Positions 1 to 13,282 are shown, numbered from the stretch's first letter. The stretch is DNA of 64,000 nt from Bryum argenteum (GCA_037043015.1 CM073331.1:2935501-2999500); one strand, 5' to 3'. Notes: generated by a model not told the origin, from the sequence alone. Numbers and translations are program-made.

Positions 1-131
1 AGACCACTTCCAAGCCATCCGGCCGGTGGTTCTCTTCTTCTTCTTCCCTATTTCCTTGTCTTCTTCTTGTCTTCCTTCTTCCTCTCTTCTTTTCTCATCT
101 AATCTTGCTCTTCAAAACCCCTTGTGACCAA
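1..131 (+). other. Pyrimidine-rich leader
   Basis: The stretch is dominated by TTC/TCT runs and lies directly upstream of the first ATG (132) of an acidic open frame. It resembles a CT-rich plant 5' leader, but no TATA box or start site can be fixed because the window begins here. Confidence 0.3.
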
Positions 132-1106
132 ATGCCACCTCATGGTGGTTTTTGGGTTCACAGCGCTTCACTGTCGACATGGCGGCAGACGGGACGAGCG
201 GGGAGGTCGTGCACGGTCGCGGACTGCAGTGCTTCAGGGGGCCGGGGTGGGAGGACCCCGACACATGCAACATCGAAAAAGAAACTTCGGCAATCATCTC
301 AGATCCAACCTCCAGCATTGACAGCCTCCAAAGAGAAACCGGTCCATCCCACTAGGAATTCGACCTTGCCTGCTCACATTGTTGAGCCTGTAGAAGTGAG
401 AGTGCTCCTACCTAGGACAGTAGATCCAACCAGTGAGAGTCCAGATGAGGATGATGAGGATTTAGAGGAGTGGGTGAGAGGAACTGCGACGCGTAGCTTT
501 GTGTGTCCTACTTCTTCAAGATTGATGTACTTGGTCCAAATTAACCAGAAAAGCAAAGAAATTCCATTCGGTGATATAGCCACAATTTACGCTCACACGG
601 AGTTGCAGGAAAATGAGGAAGAAATTGGCGAACCTGAAGTTCTTCCTACTGCAAGCGATTTCGAAGACTCTTCTAGCGAAGAGGAGCTTGACTTCCTCCT
701 TCTCAACGATGATTTTGGGCTGAACAACGACCTGATGGCGCAGTCCCAAGGTGATGTGCAACTCAGATCCAGAAACGTAGACGGCGGAGCTGACTTCCTC
801 TGGGATGCCGCAAGTCAGATGGAGCAGCCTACCGGAGAGAGACGACAAACTCCCGCAGCGCCCACGTCTACAGCGCCTCATGCAGAAGGCGGAGTGCCGT
901 CCGACGTGGGAAGGGGAGCGAGCGAGGCTGACTTCGAGCCTAAGGCCATGCAATTGGGCGCCGAAGGCGCCGAGCCCCCTTGGATGGCGGGAGCCGTTCA
1001 GCAGCCAGCCGAGCCGGCATGGCCACGACGAGAGAGGCCGTTGGGAGGATCGCCTCCCTGCCACTGGGCGGATCACGCTGTGTGTCAGTGCACGCTGGTA
1101 GGGTAG
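132..1106 (+). CDS. Acidic protein, possible N-terminal part of the piggyBac-like element
   Basis: Open frame of 324 codons from ATG 132 (the frame is also open upstream, but only from a TTG). No family is recognised. The middle is strongly acidic and serine-rich, with runs such as DEDDEDLEEW and SSSEEELDF; the last third is rich in Ala, Pro and Gly. PiggyBac transposases often have an acidic, low-complexity N-terminus before the DDE domain, and the transposase relic begins 300 bp downstream on the same strand, so this may be its 5' exon. The alternative is an unrelated host ORF or chance. The minus-strand frame across the same interval has no recognisable content. Confidence 0.35.
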   Translation: MPPHGGFWVHSASLSTWRQTGRAGRSCTVADCSASGGRGGRTPTHATSKKKLRQSSQIQPPALTASKEKPVHPTRNSTLPAHIVEPVEVRVLLPRTVDPTSESPDEDDEDLEEWVRGTATRSFVCPTSSRLMYLVQINQKSKEIPFGDIATIYAHTELQENEEEIGEPEVLPTASDFEDSSSEEELDFLLLNDDFGLNNDLMAQSQGDVQLRSRNVDGGADFLWDAASQMEQPTGERRQTPAAPTSTAPHAEGGVPSDVGRGASEADFEPKAMQLGAEGAEPPWMAGAVQQPAEPAWPRRERPLGGSPPCHWADHAVCQCTLVG

Positions 1107-1269
1107 GGTGGGGCGGGCCTTATCCGTTCGCCGTGCGTGTCGGGAGGCTCGGGGAGCCATGGGGACTTATGCATGCGCCTACTTCATGGGAGAATCGGGT
1201 CACATCCAATCCTTGGAGGTTAGACCCCAAGCCTCAAGCCCATCGGGGGGTTAGGCCCCTATCGAAGCC

Positions 1270-2989
1270 TTGAAGTCGGCGGTGATTCTCGGCCTCTTCT
1301 CATGGTACTTACAAGTACTGAGGGTAAGAATAAGTGACAATGCTAATGGTGGAAGGGGCGGAGGAAGGGGGATGGTAAGGCCTCTAAGCAATTGGGATGT
1401 TGGGATAAGTTTCAAAGATTGCTACCAAGATAAGTATTGGGGGAAATTTAGGTCAAAATATACCCATGATGACGTTGTTTTTTCACCGCCCTAGTGAGGA
1501 CCCCCTATCTTTTTAGGAAACTTACACACCTTTTAGATTTGTTCCACAAATTCTTCACAAGGAAGACTTTGAGGAAAATTGTTAGGGAGAGAAAGAACTA
1601 ATACGCCTCCTCTATTGATCCAAACACCGGATTTCTTAGGGGCCCCAAAGATTGGTGGAGATTGACCGTCCCCGGAGTTAGAGGCTTGGTTGGGGATGTC
1701 TATACTAATGGGATTGAAAGTTATGCCTAACCGTAGGTGTTATTGGAGGAGTAAAGAACCATTTTACTATTGCCATACAATTGCTAACACCATGAGCGTG
1801 AAGAGATATGAAGCCATAACAAAGTCTTGCATATCCATAATGACTCTATGGCCCCAACGGATAAAAATGACCCTAACTTTGACAAATTAGTAAAGTTGAG
1901 GTGGCTAATTGAGGAGGTGAGACTCCAATGCGTGGCAAAGTGGAATCTTGGACAATTTGTCACCGTTGACGAGCTCATGGTTAGTTAGATACAAAGGTAT
2001 GTACGGCCACGGCATGAAACAATACATGCCGAACAAGCCGGTAAAGTTTGGCTTCAAAATTTTGGCGGCGGATGCAAAGTCAATATCTCTACAACTTCCA
2101 AGTGTACACGGGAGCGGACTTGAAGAAAAATCTTCGTGACTGCGAAACCGGGAGAGGCGAAACGGAATACGAAGTCGTGATGGGGTTGATGGAGGGTTTG
2201 CACCGGCGGGGCCACGTTGTCGTCACCGATAACTTCTTCACATCACCGCAACTTTTTGTTGATTTACACGCGTTGGGGACCTACGCCCGCACGCCGTCTT
2301 GCGCCAACCGGATTGGGTTATCGAGCGAGTTGGTGGACAAGAGGCGGTGGGCAAAGCTACCGCAAGGGAGCGCCGATTGGCTCATGCATTGCACCGGTAC
2401 GTTATGCTCCCTTGTTTGGGTGGACAAAAAACCGGTGCTATTATTGTCTACACACGCCGAACCTTTGCCACCTAATCCCGATGTGCCCCTCACGGTGCCC
2501 CGTTATACACGTGGGAGAACGGAGCACATTCCCACTTCTCCTATGCACTTAGAGTATACGCGCATGATGCGGGGCGTTGATGTAAGTGACCAACTTAGGG
2601 GTGTGTACACGGCGCTCTCGAAAACCCATAAGTGGTGGCATCGCATATTTATGTTCTTGCTAGACTTATCTATTACGAATGCATGGATAATACATAAGCG
2701 GGAGAGCAAGGACTTGGGAAGACTCCCAGCAATCATTTGGAGTTTGTGTTGGATTTGGCTTTCTCACTCATGGCGGAGTGGAAGCGAGACCGGAAGGGTG
2801 TGGTGTCTCTTACCACGTACACACACCGGGCACTCATGGGCTTGAAAAAAAAGTTCCAAGAGCCCGCACCAATGCGGGGTTTGCGAGGACAAGAAGAGAA
2901 CTACGAATTTGGTATGCAAAGATTGTGGCGGTGTTTGGTATCACATGGGGAGTCTTCAAGCGATCCCACTTTGTGCGCGACAATGGTAG
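1270..2989 (+). pseudogene. PiggyBac-like (DDE_Tnp_1_7) transposase, decayed
   Basis: The piggyBac transposase domain can be followed across all three frames. In order: GMSILMGLKVMPNRRCYW (about 1,695), a stretch beginning DPNFDKLVKLRWLIEEV (about 1,870), FVTVDELMVS with the first catalytic Asp (1968-1970), MKQYMPNKPVKFGFKI (about 2,015), VVVTDNFFTS with the second Asp (2228-2230), and MMRGVDVSDQLRGVY with the third Asp (2579-2581). A C-terminal zinc finger, CGVCEDKK then CKDC, ends at TAG 2987-2989. All three catalytic Asp codons survive, but the reading frame breaks repeatedly (near 1,890, 1,990, 2,100, 2,730 and 2,870) and there is a stop soon after the first Asp, so it cannot make a transposase. 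Transposon ends and TTAA duplications were not found. Confidence 0.85.
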
Positions 2990-3039
2990 TGCTTTCTATG
3001 CATGTAAGAGTTTTTGCTACCTCTTCTTTATTTGTTTGC

Positions 3040-3285
3040 TATGTTGTTTTATTACTTATTTGATATGTTCTTTTATTATTTATTCTATTCTTTTATTTCA
3101 ATGTCACTAAATTTGCCATGTTTTTTTCTTGCTTATTTCCTAAGTTACTTTATCGCTTATTCGCTATGTTATTTTTTTTCTTATTTCCTAAGTTCTTTTA
3201 TTGTTTATCATATTATTTTATTGTTTATTCTCTTCTTTTATTTCAATGTTTTATTATTCAGTTACTACAGTCTTCCACTATCATG
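3040..3285. other. T-rich low-complexity DNA
   Basis: About 240 bp of degenerate repeats of TTATTTGCTATGTT, TTTTATTG and TTTATTTC types, downstream of the piggyBac relic. Hydrophobic ORFs read through it (Phe, Leu, Tyr, Ile) are composition artefacts. Confidence 0.6.
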
Positions 3286-3296
3286 TAAAATCTCGA

Positions 3297-3660
3297 GGCA
3301 CCACAAGCCTTGGCTTGGTGGTTAGGGCTTAGGCCCCCAATGAGGAGGTCGTGGGTTCTATTCCCCATGCCGGCATGGTGCTCACCACTATAGTCCACCC
3401 AACTATTGTGGGGGGTCCTTGGACCTTGTTGTATGGGTACCTCAAAGCCCTTTGGGGGGATACTATGTCAAGTATGTTCAAGGCATTAGTAACTAGGCTA
3501 GAAACTAGCGTAGTTATAGTGTCCACCCTCGAGAGGGGGAAGTAGTATTGTTTCAATTTCCCCTTGTCCGGTGGCCATCGGGATATTAGCATTACGAACG
3601 GACACTTCATTCACGCCGGCCCCTTGGAAAGGGACCGGAGTTTCTATCTATCTATCTATC
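3297..3660 (+). mobile_element. tRNA-derived SINE, full length, with TSD
   Basis: A 364-bp element flanked by an exact 11-bp direct repeat, TAAAATCTCGA, at 3286-3296 and 3661-3671. The 5' end is tRNA-like: an A-box-like TGGCTTGGTGG near 3,313 and a B-box-like GGTTCTATTCC near 3,355. The 3' end is a short TATC repeat touching the second duplication. The region before the tail (about 3,555-3,650) recurs inverted at 43,768-43,870 and, more diverged, at about 15,525-15,606. Pol III promoter boxes plus TSD plus simple-repeat tail are the standard SINE structure; mobilisation by a LINE reverse transcriptase is inferred. Confidence 0.85.
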
Positions 3661-3671
3661 TAAAATCTCGA

Positions 3672-4171
3672 TTGTGAAGTAGAGGGAGCAATTTTTATTT
3701 TCCTGAGGCAATGGTCCAGGGAAGCATTCCACTTCTTCCATAAACCAGCAGGAGTAAGGGGTTTATTTTCTGATCCAGGGATGTTTACATTTTGTGAATA
3801 CAGGCATGCATGGGGAATCACATACCCCAAAATGGAGGCAGCGTGTCATGGGGGTACCCCCAAATTGTTGAAGTGGAGAGGGTTCAGACCCCCCCCCCCA
3901 CAACACAGTCCAGCAGCGAATGGGTGGAGGTATACATGGGGGAGGAGGGGGGGGCAGATCCCCCCAATGCATTGCTGTCAGTGGCTCAGCCAGGGGCATC
4001 GGCTTCCCATCACCATCAACGGCAATTGGGGGGCCCCATCATCGCAACCGACGGCCAGGATCGCTCTATTTGATAATAGGGGCTCTAGGCCTTGTTTTTT
4101 CCTTTCCATTTTATGGTAGCAGTGCCAAAAATGGCGCAGTGCCGAAAATGGAGCCCTAGTAATCTTGAGTC
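3672..4171. other. Intergenic, no gene seen
   Basis: No supported coding content. It contains homopolymer patches (a run of nine C near 3,890 and G-rich runs near 3,940) that break any reading frame. Confidence 0.6.
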
Positions 4172-4428
4172 AGAGGTACATAATAGATTCCCCACGCAAT
4201 AGTATCATGAACTCATTGCAGACATTATAGGGTATCTTTTTAGGGCACCATTTAGGAACACCTATACTTTCAACTTCAAAAATTCATAACTCATTGTAGA
4301 AGAGTCCAAAAATGATGATTCCACTTGCTCTATTCTTCTACTAGTTTTCCCCATGCACGAAAATTGCTTGTACTGGTGACATCCCTGTAGATTCCTCGTG
4401 CTGAAAATTGAGCCATTATAGAGCACCA
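4172..4428 (+). repeat. Dispersed repeat R1, copy 1
   Basis: About 257 bp starting AGAGGTACATAATAG and ending near GAGCCATTATAGAGCACC. It matches 7,788-8,033 in the same orientation over its whole length, with many substitutions (shared blocks include ACTTGCTCTA and GTGCTGAAAATTGAGCCATT). A weaker third copy lies near 31,014-31,215. Class unknown: no terminal inverted repeat, no tRNA-like head and no coding content seen. Confidence 0.7.
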
Positions 4429-5325
4429 TAGGTGGAGGTCGTCAGACCTTGTCGTATCAACCTGCAGTGGCCATTTATTGCTGCCTTGGGTGACATTCAC
4501 AACCCTTTTGTTGGTTAGTGCTTTCTTTATTCACTTATGGCAGACTTTTATGGGCTCCCCATTTATTTCAGTATTTTATGCCTTACAATTTGCCATGGTG
4601 TCATGGATCCACCGGCTTTTGATTCTCATCTTTTTGTTCTTTTCTTTGTAAAAGTCTGCCCATCTTACATCATCTTTTGTCCACGGAGGACAAAAGCTTG
4701 TGTGGGCAGCCTTGGAATACCAAGCACCAAAAACAGTAATCCCAAGTGACTTCCATTTCAAGTAGGAGTGTGTGCAATTGGAAAGAGGTATGATTGATTT
4801 TTTTTTTGGACTACCTTCTTTACTTGATTCCTCACCCATTTGTAGTTGCCATTTTTGCTTTCGGGGCAATTTGTAATACGACTTTTCACTCCAAAGTCCA
4901 AAATTAGTGACTGCCCCTCCATTTCGGGCTCCCACTTTTTGCCTTCAACCAAGTGGATCAAGCCCCATCTCAACTCCAAATGGCACAAATCTTTACCCAT
5001 GCATTCTTTAGACAATAGAGATCAAGATCCTACGGTTGGATTCTAGTTTTACTGCCCTCAACTTTTTTTACTGACCTTGACATTTTTCACGTTTTTGGAC
5101 CTTTCTCCAGCGGGCCCAATGGATTGAAACGTTTAGGGGTTAAGTTTCTCATCCATATACATACATAGAGAGGTCAATGTGCTTAGCTTGTGAATCTTAA
5201 TAAATATATCTTCAAGATATATCATATTTTGAATAAGAATCTGCTTTTACTTTGAGAAAATAGGTCGTTAAAGAAATCGCTTGTGGAGGGGAAGAAGTTC
5301 AACAGTTCTTCAGAGACTGTGAAAA
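4429..5325. other. Intergenic DNA upstream of the SRP54 pseudogene
   Basis: No gene supported. The only long frames (minus strand, 4.58-5.0 kb) have no recognisable domain. Any promoter or 5' leader of the ancestral SRP54 gene should lie in its last few hundred bases, but no motif can be assigned. Confidence 0.5.
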
Positions 5326-7774
<2,449 letters not shown>

Positions 7775-7787
7775 TTGAAGTATCACT

Positions 7788-8033
7788 AGAGGTACATAAT
7801 AGCTTAAGTTTGTCATACAACAGAACCATGTATTCACTACAATATTACAGGGCATCACTTTGAAGACGCCTATATATCCAACTTCAAAATTTTATAAATT
7901 ATTATAAAAGAATCAAAATAAATGATTCAACTTGCTCTACCTTTCCACTAAATTTCCCCAGGCACAAAAATTGCTTGCAATTGTAACATCCCTAAGATTC
8001 CATGTGCTGAAAATTGAGCCATTATTGAACACC
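7788..8033 (+). repeat. Dispersed repeat R1, copy 2
   Basis: Starts 14 bp after the SRP54 stop codon and runs parallel to copy 1 (4,172-4,428), from AGAGGTACATAATAG to GAGCCATTATTGAACACC. The SRP54 pseudogene therefore lies between two direct copies. The usual SRP54 3' untranslated region appears to be replaced by this repeat. Confidence 0.7.
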
Positions 8034-8199
8034 CTACTAGACCACATGCTCGCTCTAGAGAAATATATCTGAATCTTGAAACCTGCTTTTTAGTATCCAG
8101 TGGGAACGTTTTATAGCTTATAACTCTCGTCAGTTGTTGTCTATCGTTACCGTTTAAATTGACCTCCATAATATCACCGCTCAAAAACACCTTCATTGA

Positions 8200-9222
8200 C
8201 TGTTATTACCTCCGTAATACCACCGATCAAGAATGCCTTTAATTGTACGCAGAATGGAATTCATGTGCAGGTGAATGCAGAGCACGTAAAGTCCAATTGT
8301 GGTTCGACTTCGGATTTATTTTCTGCTGCCAAATTTCAGATCAGGGCGGGGTGTTTCACGAGGCACGGACATTTCGATGCAGCACGCGGTACGTGGAACC
8401 AATTTGGTCCAGTTTCTAGTAAGCGTTTCTCCGGCGTGGTTAAATTCCTGTTTCTCGTCGTTTCGATTGAGGTCCGTGAGTTGATGCTGGATGTGGAGGT
8501 GAAATGTGAGATTTGTAAATATAGTTGCGAACTACTCCATCGATTTGTTCTGAGTGTTCAGTAGTTGTTGCCATTTTTCAGATCACTAACGACCTGTTTA
8601 TTGGTATCCGCAGCTTTATTGGAGGTCGACAATACGTGGATTCACTCGGCCGGACGATCTCGGTTGTGGAACTATATCGCTGCTATTTCGGGTGAGATTT
8701 CCTTCCATCTAATGTAGTCTCTCTTGGGAATTAAACTTCTGGCCGTGTCGAACGGAGATCGTGAGCTGAAATAGTGTTTCCCCAATCTGGTTTGTAGTTG
8801 CTGTACGAGATTCTCTGTCCGTCTCCTACACAGTACGTGAGTTGATGTGTGTACTACAGAGTCGAGAGCACGGTGACTCCAACTACAGTCACGGTTCTAG
8901 CCGATCGGTTTTCAGGTGTTGCTATGCACACAACATTAAATTCTGTTTAATAACCAGGTCGTTTGAATCCGGAGCTTGATTGGTTGCTCAAATTTCCCGT
9001 CTCAACGAAGCCGGAGAATCTCGTTTTTTCAGGAACGGAACGACTGCGCTTTCTGGTATAGTTGTGCACTTTCTGATGTTGTAACCTTCGAAGTAGTATT
9101 GTTGTTTCGCCGACTGGAGGCCATAAGTTGTTGTGTTTGTGTCCGGATAGATACTTGTCACGGTCACCATTGTGCACGATTGGATTGATGAGGAGTTCTG
9201 TGTGCAGAGTTCATAGCTCAGA
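8200..9222 (+). other. Unit A of the tandem module: leader region
   Basis: Diverged counterpart of the leaders in units B and C. The block around 8,550-8,660 (GTGTTCAGTAGTTG, then ATCCGCAGCTTTATTGG) matches 12,068-12,130 and 41,377-41,440. The block 8,810-9,222 (GATTCTCTGTCCGT, GTGAGTTGATGTGT, GATCGGTTTTCAGGTGTT, ATACTTGTCACGGTCACC) matches 13,620-14,020 and 42,925-43,340. No PLATZ coding sequence is present in unit A. Confidence 0.6.
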
Positions 9223-9501
9223 ATGGCGCAATCCCGAGTGTTCGAGGTGCTGTCATTCGTTGACAACTGGTTCCATCGGCATCTGCCCAGCAACGCCCAA
9301 GACGACGCCGTGTCGCCCAGGAGTTTATCCCGTATGAGCAGGTTTCTCCGGAATCAGTTCGGCAGAAGCTCCGGGTATACGGTCCCATGGAAGCTCCCCA
9401 AATCTGCAAAGTCCGCTGCATTACCAATGCGTGACGACTATCAACAATCGGCCTTACTTTCTGCAGCTTCAGAAAAGGCCCGGCGATTTTGTCGTACTTA
9501 A
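9223..9501 (+). CDS. Hypothetical 92-aa protein conserved in the tandem units (second ORF, copy A)
   Basis: ATG 9223 to TAA 9499-9501. No family recognised. It starts MAQSRVFEVLSFVDNW and ends SALLSAASEKARRFCRT. The same C-terminal frame and stop recur in unit C (43,550-43,630) and in the right half of unit B (39,952-40,029). Several A/C differences there are synonymous in this frame (Leu TTA/CTG, Arg CGA/CGC, Phe TTT/TTC), which favours it over the other two frames. Copy C stops early and copy B is split by the CACTA element, so A is the only complete copy. DNA similar to the PLATZ 3' flank follows at about 9,790-9,950. It could still be non-coding. Confidence 0.4.
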   Translation: MAQSRVFEVLSFVDNWFHRHLPSNAQDDAVSPRSLSRMSRFLRNQFGRSSGYTVPWKLPKSAKSAALPMRDDYQQSALLSAASEKARRFCRT

Positions 9502-9960
9502 CTTCACTGCCATGTGCCTGCTCGATCTGAACCAGCCAGACACCTTCAGAAAGGATAGTATCTATTCTTTTCAGTCCATCTCCTACTACGAGTGCCTTGA
9601 ATTTACTATGGAACACCAGTATTTCATCAGCCTCCGGATCAGACGCCTATGATCGACCTAGGTCCGATATTTTTCTCGCACTTTTCGAGACCCAATTGTT
9701 CCCGTATCCAGCAGTTCAGATTTATGAGACATTTGTGTTTTTTGTATAATCATTTGTTCAGCGCCCTATACCATGTGGGGTTGTTACTGTAGCATAGTTT
9801 CAGTTTCATGTGGAATTCGATCATGATGTAAACTATCTTCATCTGGGGTATAATGAAACATCTGAGACTGAATTAAGTGTTTATATGCATATGTTGATAA
9901 TGTAATGTGCTAGGTGCAGTCATTCTACTACTATGACTTGATTATCAGGAACGAGCTGTA
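9502..9960 (+). other. Unit A 3' flank, similar to the PLATZ 3' flank
   Basis: The stretch from about 9,800 (TTCATGTGGAATTCGATCATGATG, in part) to 9,930 matches 13,100-13,240 and 42,400-42,545, which lie downstream of the two PLATZ genes. This ties the second-ORF locus and the PLATZ loci to one ancestral gene structure. Confidence 0.5.
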
Positions 9961-11820
9961 CTCGTATCAATTTTCTTCGTACAAAACACACTGTGAATAG
10001 AATTCTCCTGGCAACCATGTAACTCAGGTTGCCAAAGGAGGTATGTTTTGCGTAATTATTCTTTCCGTCACCGACAGGCACCATGTTTATCGAACTTGTC
10101 CAAATTTTTGGATACTCTTCGGTGTAGTCCTTGAGTTCCCTGTTGTTGTATTTATGGAACGAGAGCACCATGTCTACTGAACTTGTAAGTTGTAACTCAT
10201 GTAACCAGTTTTTGGTTACTCTCAGATGTGGTCCTCTTCCGTCATACTTATGAAGCAATAAAACATCTAAAATCAAGTTAGGCAGCCTTATTATTGGACA
10301 GGTGTGGTTCAGTCAGGTGATGTATAATTATGAATTAATAGAAGAATGATTGTGTAAAATTTGGAGCTCATATAGGAGTACAAGTCAGGTACTTAATCTT
10401 AGTTAATGTTTGGAGTATATGGACGAGGTTCCTTTGTAGTTTTTATCTTCAACTTTGCTTTTAGTGTCAGATTGTTGAGCTCATCTACCCATTACAGATG
10501 GAGTCTTGAAATTAGGATTCATTGATGGATCTCAAAATTTTGTCACCATAGGGTAGTATGGATGTTGTTCATTAAGCACTAACTTAAATTGTAATTGTTC
10601 CTCTTTCCATTCCAAAGTACGTATCTCGTATGGAGGAAAGGTTTGGTATAAGCACATAAGCACCCTTTGTCAAAAAGTTAGATAACTTGGGCACACGTGG
10701 GTTATGCATATATCAAGTCTTTTGAACAACTATATGTGACAATGAAAGTAAAAATCTTGAACAATAAAATGATAATCATGTGTTTTCTTGAAATCAACCA
10801 AATGTGAAGTGGACCAACGTGTGAATTATAGCAATTTGTTACTAGATTTGATTTGTGCATCTGGTAATAAATAGTGACGTTTGTCTCCTTGAAGTAGACC
10901 CTATTACATCTTAACACACATTCTCTTAACGAGAATGTAACTAAATTAACAAATCAGAGGAATTAAATAATCAGTAGTTGATTTTTGTTGTAATAATTTC
11001 ACACTCATTAAGTGAATTATGAATCAATAGCATGCACTTTATTAACTTGTATGAAATCCAATCCAAAAAAAATTGTCAAATTCAAAGTATGGGTAAAGAA
11101 ATTATGACTATTTTATCTTTTAATTAGGTTTTCATTCAAAATCATCAAATTTAACATGTGGAATGTGTAAGGGTAACTGACGCGTTTAATTTGTTTCAAC
11201 AATAATTCTTCTCCAGTTGACCACCCTCCACCTATATTGCCTTCTCTATTGACATGTCTGTAGTTTGAATGGATTTGTTGAACTCATACCTTATTGCGAT
11301 GTTATTGCGATGAGGTATGTAACTGATTTAAGAATGAATTTTTGTCTATCTTTGTCATATCTTTGTCAATTATTGTAGATTGAATACAATTGCATTCACT
11401 GGAGGTAATTTTGACCGGTAATAATCGTGGACAAAGAGGGTGATATTGTAAAGACGAAATGATACCGTATTACGATTGCTCCATAATAGAATTTTTCAAA
11501 CATAACAAAATAATACCTTGACAATAACAATTTGAGCATCATGCCAGAAATAGCGTTCGAAATACCATCTTTTCACATAAATTGGGGTAAGAAGGAAAAC
11601 GGATCGTTCTCGATTCATGTCCAGAAGCGGCTACTGGTATTCCCGATCACAACCACTAAATCGATCGATCATTTCACATGCAGCCACGATCCAAGCGCCT
11701 TGGGATGTGTGCATAAATACTACTCGGTCAATCCTTTTAATCACACTTCAATTCGGTCAATTTCCTAGTAGACGACCCTCCTGTCGAGTCTCGAACTTTC
11801 TCCCGCTCGTGGATCGAAGT
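9961..11820. other. Intergenic between units A and B, no gene seen
   Basis: AT-rich DNA without supported coding content. Short frames at 11.53-11.82 kb have no recognisable domain and overlap the probable upstream region of the unit B PLATZ gene. Confidence 0.5.
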
Positions 11821-12409
11821 TGAAAAGAATCAAGCCTGCACAATCAAGTTGAGTTTCTTGGCGATTGGTTTGTTCCTAGTTTTCAGTAATTATTGTCATT
11901 CTCAGATCACTCTCATTCTGTCTCTTTGCATTTCAATCTTTCGGGTTGTCAACAGTACGCGATCTAGATTGTGTGAATGGTGAAGATTCTCGGTCCCAGT
12001 CTGGTATGGAGTTACAAGAAATTAGAGAGCTCATTGAGGCCTGTAGTCGATCCGGTTCCTCTAGTGTTCAGTGGTGGTTGTCCACTAGTTCGTTATTGTC
12101 CGCAGCTTAATTGGCAGTCGAGTCCACCCAGCCGGGACAAGTGATTAAATTGCTGTACTTTCTGGTTAAGATTCCTTGGAGTTTGGGATTCAAGTCACTA
12201 TGATGAAGATTCTTGTCGGCATGATCAATTCCAGAAGTTAGTGTGGGGTTCGTACTAAGTAGATCGGTAATAGAGGACAGGTGAGTCAAGTTCTTCAATT
12301 TTCTGTCAATCGGTTCTATGCATTCATTAAATATAGATATTTTGCAGACCGATCATCTACTAGACAGCGACTAGGCAGCGGGCGGAATCACGAGGCGGGG
12401 GGACTCATC
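11820..12409 (+). promoter_or_regulatory. PLATZ (unit B) 5' leader with intron
   Basis: This block is repeated with high similarity upstream of the second PLATZ gene (41,050-41,710). It contains a clear leader intron: donor AGAGGACAG/GTGAGTCAAG (GT at 12281) and acceptor ATTTTGCAG/ACCG (exon resumes at 12358), 77 bp long. The equivalent intron in unit C is 64 bp. The long frame starting at 12,281 is therefore intronic at its 5' end and is not the true start. Confidence 0.6.
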
Positions 12410-12799
12410 ATGGCCGCACGCGCCAATGCTGTACCGCTCTTCGACGAGCCTGAAGGTTGGACTATTATTGATCCTCAAGCTTGGGCTATTCTTGATGCTT
12501 TAACAAAAGCAAGATATTTCAATGAAACGACTTCTAGTTGCAAGCAATGCAAGGCTCCGAGCAACTGCATGCGCAATTTCTGTGTGCGATGCAAAGTGGG
12601 GGGGTTATGTGACAAGAAATTTGACAATGGCGCTCCTCATCAAAATCACGTCCGTCTCCAAGTTTACAAGATCGACGGCCGGTTGTGGGTGAAAAAGGCA
12701 GATTTGTCGGAAGTTCTTGGCAGTGCCAATACCCCATTTATGTATGAAATCGACTCCGACGTGGGGATTGTCGCCTTCTTGCGACCGATGGGTCGGTAA
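12410..12799 (+). CDS. Short PLATZ-family zinc-binding protein (unit B), 129 aa
   Basis: PLATZ proteins are plant-specific zinc-dependent DNA-binding factors, generally linked to repression through AT-rich DNA. The frame is intact from ATG 12410 to TAA 12797. The pattern C44-x2-C47-x10-C58-x2-C61-x5-C67-x9-H77-x2-H80 (with C53) is followed by LQVYKIDGRLWVKKADLSEV and MYEIDSDVGIVAFLRP, which match the PLATZ order of Cys/His cluster, 'LQIRRYVY..VVR' and 'Y.INS..VVFL..RP'. The upstream helix WAILDALTKARYFNE matches the PLATZ 'WL..LL...FF' segment. The ATG is chosen because it follows the leader intron and is shared as MAARA with copy C. At 129 aa it is about half the usual length, ending at the domain. 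Function as a full factor or as a competitor of longer relatives is not known. Confidence 0.8.
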   Translation: MAARANAVPLFDEPEGWTIIDPQAWAILDALTKARYFNETTSSCKQCKAPSNCMRNFCVRCKVGGLCDKKFDNGAPHQNHVRLQVYKIDGRLWVKKADLSEVLGSANTPFMYEIDSDVGIVAFLRPMGR

Positions 12800-13275
12800 A
12801 CATCACGCCCTCGGGAACCCCATTCCAGGAAACTGGGACACTGGAGATGAAGTTCTTTCTTGTAGTACTACATGATTCTCCCTTCGTTTCTTGACACAAC
12901 TCTGCAGTTATCTTACACAGCTTCCTATATTACATAGGTTATACAGATGCTTTTGTTGGGTGCAAACTTCAATAAGAAACTGATTGTCGTGACGAACCTA
13001 CTTAGATATTGAAATCGTTACGTTCCGTAATAGTATTATTCTTCTATTGTCAAGCGTAAAAGACCGTTTGTGGTTCATACTGTGAGTTCATACATTCGAT
13101 TTTATATGAAATCCAATCATGATGGCTAATATTTACTACCTATTATGGAGTGTAATGAATCATCTGAGACCGTATTATGAAGTGGTAATTAGATTGATAT
13201 GCAACTCTTGATGCATTGTGCGGGTTGCAGTATCCATATGGTTGTGGCTTGATATCCGAAAATAAACTGTAGTTG
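12800..13275 (+). other. PLATZ (unit B) 3' flank
   Basis: Similar to 42,104-42,560 downstream of copy C (CCATTCCAGGAAACTGGGAC, AAGCGTAAAAGACCGTTTGTGG, in part). It probably holds the 3' untranslated region; no unambiguous polyadenylation signal was singled out. Confidence 0.5.
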
Positions 13276-13282
13276 TCTCAGT

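Noticed and set aside
516-1160. 214-codon minus-strand ORF opposite the acidic ORF
   Set aside because: No recognisable content. The plus-strand frame has the acidic, serine-rich bias expected of a real N-terminal region and lies in line with the piggyBac relic.
3014-3325. Hydrophobic ORFs suggesting a membrane protein
   Set aside because: They come from T-rich low-complexity DNA next to the piggyBac relic.
12281-12409. Upstream start (MSQVLQFSVNRF) for the PLATZ gene
   Set aside because: This segment starts exactly at a GTGAGT donor and contains a leader intron ending TTTTGCAG; copy C shows the same structure, and both copies share the downstream MAARA start.
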